Shown here: piece by piece, positions 5,905-8,820 of the stretch
Position numbering within the stretch: position 1 is the first letter of the stretch
Layout of the letters: each line of letters starts with the position of its first letter
Source: Sulfurimonas sp.
GTDB lineage: Bacteria; Campylobacterota; Campylobacteria; Campylobacterales; Sulfurimonadaceae
DNA length: 8,820 nt
Assembly (NCBI GenBank): GCA_027047745.1
Contig: JALTUB010000037.1
Coordinates: forward strand, 1-8,820
Reading direction: 5' to 3'
Notes under the pieces: model-generated
What the model saw: only the letters and a program-made list of their open reading frames with translations
Databases searched by the model: none
What the model was told of the DNA's origin: nothing
Position numbers and translations under genes: made by a program

Positions 5905-6200
5905 TATAAAGACCTTGCTAAAACACTAAACACATACTGAATCAAAATTGTAATAACTTGAAGTCCTACAATAATAACCAAAGGAGCTAAATCAAGTCCA
6001 TTAAAATCAGTTCTCATGAGCCTTCTCACAAAACTGTAAGCAGGTTTAGTAACTCTTGATAAAAACTGAACAATAGGGTTATATGGATCAGGATTTACGA
6101 AACTAAGTAGGGCTGCGATGATAACAACCCATATATATACATTAATCAGACCTGTAAAAAGTCCACCGATTTGCAATACTGCTACACCTAAATCATTCAT
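5904..6200 (-). CDS. yggT: YggT-family integral membrane protein
   Basis: The 98-residue protein has the YggT layout: a first membrane helix (about 14-36), the conserved loop FVNPDPYNPIVQFLSRVTKP at 34-53 with a basic patch (RR at 59-60), then GLDLAPLV (68-75) leading into a second helix (about 72-95). YggT proteins sit in the inner membrane; members have been linked to envelope and osmotic functions and, in Gram-positives, to division (YlmG), but the biochemical role is not established. Its ATG overlaps the GluRS-like stop as ATGA, and TAGGAGAG lies just upstream, inside the preceding gene. Its own stop TAA overlaps the proposed ATT start of slt by one base. The three genes therefore form a tightly coupled operon. 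Confidence 0.9.
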   Translation of the reverse strand: MNDLGVAVLQIGGLFTGLINVYIWVVIIAALLSFVNPDPYNPIVQFLSRVTKPAYSFVRRLMRTDFNGLDLAPLVIIVGLQVITILIQYVFSVLARSL

Positions 6201-7339
6201 TTTATTATCTCTCCTAAATAGTTTTTGATATATTTGTAAACTTTTGACACATCTAAAATCTCATCTGAATTTGTGAGTAAAATAGAGATAGATTTTAAAT
6301 ACTCAGTCTCTTGTAATCCTGACTCTTGCAGTAAATGCTTTTTAAAATCTTCGTAACTCTCAAAATAGGGTGCTTTTTTAATGACCTGTGTTAATTTTTC
6401 TATCTGCTCTTTAAGTGTTTCAGGGACAACTCTTCTTTGAAAAATAGGCTCTATCTTACTTTTTAACTCTTTTGTGGTGCTTACATTTTCTAAGTAAAGA
6501 CGAGCTAGTTCACCTATCTCTTCATCTGCAAATCCTACATAACGAGAAAGCTCTTTAGCGTCTAAGTTTTTGAGGTATTCTCTGTTTACCTGCTTTAAGG
6601 CTTCTAAATCAAAATCAGAAGTTGATATTAAATAATTTGATATGGCTTCTGGCAAAAATCCATCTTCTAAAAGTGACTTAACACTAATATTTTCATGATT
6701 TTTTATTGATGGTACATGAACATATTCTATCTTTTTATCATAATTAAGCTGAGTTCTTATATGCTCTTGTTTTATAGAGCTATTTATCTCTTTTTCATCA
6801 TCAATAATTTTACTTATATCATTAAGCATATCATCAACAGCACAAGAAAAATCATGAGTAGGTTTTTTATCTTGGTCAAGGATGATAAAACTATCTATAT
6901 CTTCTTGCTCTGGGTGATTAATCCTAACTCTAAAAGGATTTTCATTGTCTATGACTAATTCTGCAGGCAAGTTACGACAAGCATCATCATATTTGTACAC
7001 TTCTCCAGCATCTTTTGCTTCTTGTTTCTTTTTGTCTAACCAAACATCAGAACAAAAACAGTTAAAGGCTCTGTTTTCATGTAAAAGTTGCAAAGCCATA
7101 GCAGTATGAAAACGAACAGTTTGGCTTTGGTGAATGACTTGTGAGTATTCAAGCCCAAAAAGTGCTAAAATATCGAGGGTTTCATTATCTTTTCCATCTA
7201 TATTTTTATCTGCATCTTTATCTTCAACACGAACTATAAAACTTTCATTTTTTTGTTTTGACTCATTGTAATTTAAAAGAGCAAGACGCAACTCACCAAC
7301 ATTCATGTCATGAGTAGGGCTAAACGCAAATCTTAGCAT
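6197..7339 (-). CDS. gltX: Glutamyl-tRNA synthetase-like protein with degenerate active-site motifs
   Basis: The 380-residue frame aligns with class I GluRS along its length but is shorter than a normal GluRS (about 440-470) and has lost key catalytic motifs. The HIGH region, normally SPTGYLHIGGAR, reads SPTHDMNVGELR (7-18), with N13 for the first His. FIVRVEDKD (34-42) keeps R-x-E-D. Cysteines C94, C96 and C121 recall the zinc site. KPTHDFSCAVDD (159-170) is recognisable, but the following R-G-E-D-H is DDEKEIN (180-186). The KMSKR loop is replaced by SIKNHENISV (211-220), although the next segment, LEDGFLPEAISNYL (224-237), is well kept. The ATG has AGGA upstream. It heads the operon with yggT and slt and lies back to back with glnS. 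From memory, Helicobacter carries its tRNA-Gln-specific GluRS2 at this site. Normal charging activity is doubtful; the intact frame suggests some retained role. Confidence 0.85.
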   Translation of the reverse strand: MLRFAFSPTHDMNVGELRLALLNYNESKQKNESFIVRVEDKDADKNIDGKDNETLDILALFGLEYSQVIHQSQTVRFHTAMALQLLHENRAFNCFCSDVWLDKKKQEAKDAGEVYKYDDACRNLPAELVIDNENPFRVRINHPEQEDIDSFIILDQDKKPTHDFSCAVDDMLNDISKIIDDEKEINSSIKQEHIRTQLNYDKKIEYVHVPSIKNHENISVKSLLEDGFLPEAISNYLISTSDFDLEALKQVNREYLKNLDAKELSRYVGFADEEIGELARLYLENVSTTKELKSKIEPIFQRRVVPETLKEQIEKLTQVIKKAPYFESYEDFKKHLLQESGLQETEYLKSISILLTNSDEILDVSKVYKYIKNYLGEIIK

Positions 7340-7370
7340 TAAAATTCCTAAATATTTTTTGGAATTTTAA
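7339..7370 (-). promoter_or_regulatory. Inverted repeat that can hide the ribosome site of the GluRS-like gene
   Basis: TTAAAATTCC (7339-7348) and GGAATTTTAA (7361-7370) are perfect 10-bp arms around a 12-base loop. In the minus-strand mRNA the distal arm contains the AGGA ribosome site and ends on the A of the ATG, so folding would mask initiation. It could instead be a protein-binding site between the divergent genes. Confidence 0.45.
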
Positions 7371-7412
7371 CTAAATTTTGATTAAATAAGTGCTTAACAA
7401 GCTCTAACTTGC

Positions 7413-7418
7413 TAAAAT
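7413..7418 (+). promoter_or_regulatory. Putative extended -10 element for glnS
   Basis: TGCTAAAAT gives an extended -10 (TG-n-TAAAAT, five of six bases). Transcription would start near 7425, about 33 bases before the ATG. No good -35 is visible. Confidence 0.45.
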
Positions 7419-7457
7419 GCACTCCAAATAAAGGACACCTCCAAAGGTTTAATAATA

Positions 7458-8820
7458 ATGAGCAAAAAAACAGATTTTCTACATACAACAGTTGAAAAAG
7501 ATTTAAAGTCAAACAAATACAGAGAGATTGTAACAAGATTTCCTCCAGAACCAAATGGTTTTCCACACATAGGACATGCAAAGTCTATATCTATTAACTT
7601 TGGTATCGCTCGTGAGTACAATGGCCACTGTAATCTTAGGATGGACGATACAAATCCAACAAAAGAGGATACAAAATATGTAGAAGCTCTTGAAGACGCT
7701 GTAAAGTGGCTTGGGTTTAAATGGAATAAAGAGGTTTGTTTTACTTCTGATTATTTTTCTAAAATTTACGAGTATGCTATAAAACTCATCAAGATGGAAA
7801 AAGCTTATGTTGATAGTGTAACTGAAGAAGAGATGCGAGAACTTAGAGGAACTGTTACAGAAGTTGGTAAACGAAGTAAGTATGCGAATCGTAGTGTGCA
7901 AGAGAACTTAAACCTTTTTGAGAGAATGAAAGATGGTGAGTTCAAAGACGGAGAGCATGTTTTAAGAGCAAAAATAGACATGGGTGCAGCGAACATGAAG
8001 ATGAGAGACCCACTTATGTATCGAATCAGAAATGTTGAGCATTTTAGAGCAGGAAATGAGTGGGCAATTTACCCTATGTATGATTTTGCTCACTGTTTAT
8101 CTGATTATCTTGAAGGCGTTACTCACTCTATTTGTACCTTGGAGTTTGAAAACAACCGTGAGGTTTACGACTGGGTGTTAGATACTCTTGAGCTAGAACC
8201 ACCTCGCCCTTATCAACATGAGTTTGCACGACTAAATATCAACTACACTGTCATGAGTAAAAGAAAACTTTTGGAGTTGGTAAAGGGTAATTATGTAAAT
8301 GGCTGGGATGACCCTCGTCTGCCTACAATTGCAGGATATAGAAGAAGAGGTTATACTCCAGAGTCTATCTTAACTTTCTGTGATCAAATCGGTATTGCAA
8401 AAGCAAACTCCACTGTTGATGTCGCACAACTTGAATTTTGCATACGAGATGATTTAAACACAAAAGTACCACGAGTTTTAGCTGTTCTTGACCCACTTAA
8501 AATTACTATTGAAAACTATGAGGGAAGAGAGGAAATTGATGCTCCTTACTATCCTCATGATATTGCAAAAGAGGGTTCGAGAAAGATACCTTTTTCAAAA
8601 GAGATTTTTATAGAGAGAGATGATTTTGAAGAGAATCCTCCAAAAGGTTATTTTCGTCTTACTCCAAATCAAGCTGTTAGACTCCGACATGGTTATATTA
8701 TTAGCTGTAAAGAAGTTATAAAAGATGCTAATGGAAACATAGTAGAACTAAAAGCAGAATATTATCCTGAATCTAAAAGTGGTTCCGAAGACACAAGTGG
8801 AATCAAAGTAAAAAGTGCTA
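7458..8820 (+). CDS. glnS: Glutaminyl-tRNA synthetase (partial, runs off the right edge)
   Basis: GlnRS joins glutamine to tRNA-Gln directly, in the cytoplasm. 454 codons are visible of about 550 expected. The class I motifs are intact: PPEPNGFPHIGHAKS with HIGH at 37-40, and VMSKRKL with MSKR at 266-269, nearly the same position as in E. coli GlnRS. RMDDTNP (near 59) and the LEFENNREVYDW and GWDDPRLPT segments are typical of GlnRS rather than GluRS. The start of the anticodon-binding beta-barrel region (DPLKITIENYEG onward) is present before the cut. The ATG is preceded by AAAGG at 7443-7447 with rather long spacing. Many bacteria, including Helicobacter, lack GlnRS and make Gln-tRNA through GatCAB, so its presence here is informative. 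It is transcribed away from the degenerate GluRS-like gene. Confidence 0.97.
   Translation, partial: MSKKTDFLHTTVEKDLKSNKYREIVTRFPPEPNGFPHIGHAKSISINFGIAREYNGHCNLRMDDTNPTKEDTKYVEALEDAVKWLGFKWNKEVCFTSDYFSKIYEYAIKLIKMEKAYVDSVTEEEMRELRGTVTEVGKRSKYANRSVQENLNLFERMKDGEFKDGEHVLRAKIDMGAANMKMRDPLMYRIRNVEHFRAGNEWAIYPMYDFAHCLSDYLEGVTHSICTLEFENNREVYDWVLDTLELEPPRPYQHEFARLNINYTVMSKRKLLELVKGNYVNGWDDPRLPTIAGYRRRGYTPESILTFCDQIGIAKANSTVDVAQLEFCIRDDLNTKVPRVLAVLDPLKITIENYEGREEIDAPYYPHDIAKEGSRKIPFSKEIFIERDDFEENPPKGYFRLTPNQAVRLRHGYIISCKEVIKDANGNIVELKAEYYPESKSGSEDTSGIKVKSA

Noticed and set aside
6716..6958. Plus-strand frame of 80 codons that looks like a membrane peptide
   Set aside because: Antisense to the GluRS-like gene; its hydrophobicity comes from the AT-rich complement of Lys/Asp/Glu codons.
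6197..7339. Calling the GluRS-like gene GluQ-RS (tRNA-Asp modifying enzyme)
   Set aside because: GluQ-RS is about 300 residues and lacks the anticodon-binding part, whereas this protein keeps the post-KMSKR helical region and a C-terminal extension, and its position fits gltX.
7396..7413. Imperfect inverted repeat AACAAG/CTTGCT before glnS as an operator or T-box
   Set aside because: Only a 4-bp perfect core in AT-rich DNA and no T-box features; no evidence beyond chance.
7348..7996. Several minus-strand open frames of 63-130 codons opposite glnS
   Set aside because: They are antisense to a clearly coding GlnRS, have poor protein-like composition (runs of Ser, Phe, Leu and Cys) and no ribosome sites.

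Overview
The window is AT-rich and its genes look like those of a Campylobacterota (Epsilonproteobacteria) chromosome, probably close to Sulfurimonas. The main reasons are the protein style (class I FBPase of 280 residues, WYL regulator, YggT/lytic transglycosylase pair) and the order fbp - mobB - lipoprotein - slt - yggT - gltX. From memory, this order matches a conserved Campylobacter/Helicobacter neighbourhood. No rRNA, tRNA, CRISPR array or insertion sequence was seen.

Layout. 1-149: the end of an AIG2/gamma-glutamylcyclotransferase-like gene on the plus strand. 156-691: a broken WYL-domain transcription regulator on the minus strand. 692-800: non-coding, with regularly spaced TTTTATC/GATAAAA inverted motifs, one pair of which forms a probable terminator. 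801-2173 (minus): a two-gene unit made of an FtsZ-like protein that has only the C-terminal half of FtsZ, overlapping by ATGA with a GIY-YIG nuclease-like protein. 2279-3812 (minus): mobB - fbp - small cysteine-containing protein, tightly packed. 3897-4355 (plus): a small lipoprotein, divergent from mobB and overlapping tail-to-tail with the next gene. 4291-7339 (minus): GluRS-like gene - yggT - lytic transglycosylase, with overlapping ends. 7458 to the right edge (plus): glutaminyl-tRNA synthetase, cut off by the window.

Two stories stand out. First, the FtsZ-C-domain/GIY-YIG pair sits between a decayed regulator and a housekeeping operon. It has its own promoter-like and terminator-like signals, and the nuclease gene is more AT-rich than its neighbours in the stretches sampled. 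It looks like an accessory islet, and I know of no described system with this pairing. A role in defence or conditional arrest of division is a hypothesis. Second, the GluRS-like protein has lost the HIGH histidine, the GEDH-like segment and the KMSKR loop, and it sits beside an intact glnS. In Helicobacter the gltX next to the yggT-slt pair is the GluRS that mischarges tRNA-Gln. The arrangement therefore suggests that direct GlnRS charging replaced the indirect route and left a catalytically degenerate GluRS2 that is still an open frame.

The other genes are ordinary housekeeping functions: gluconeogenesis (fbp), molybdenum cofactor maturation (mobB), peptidoglycan turnover (slt) and an envelope lipoprotein.
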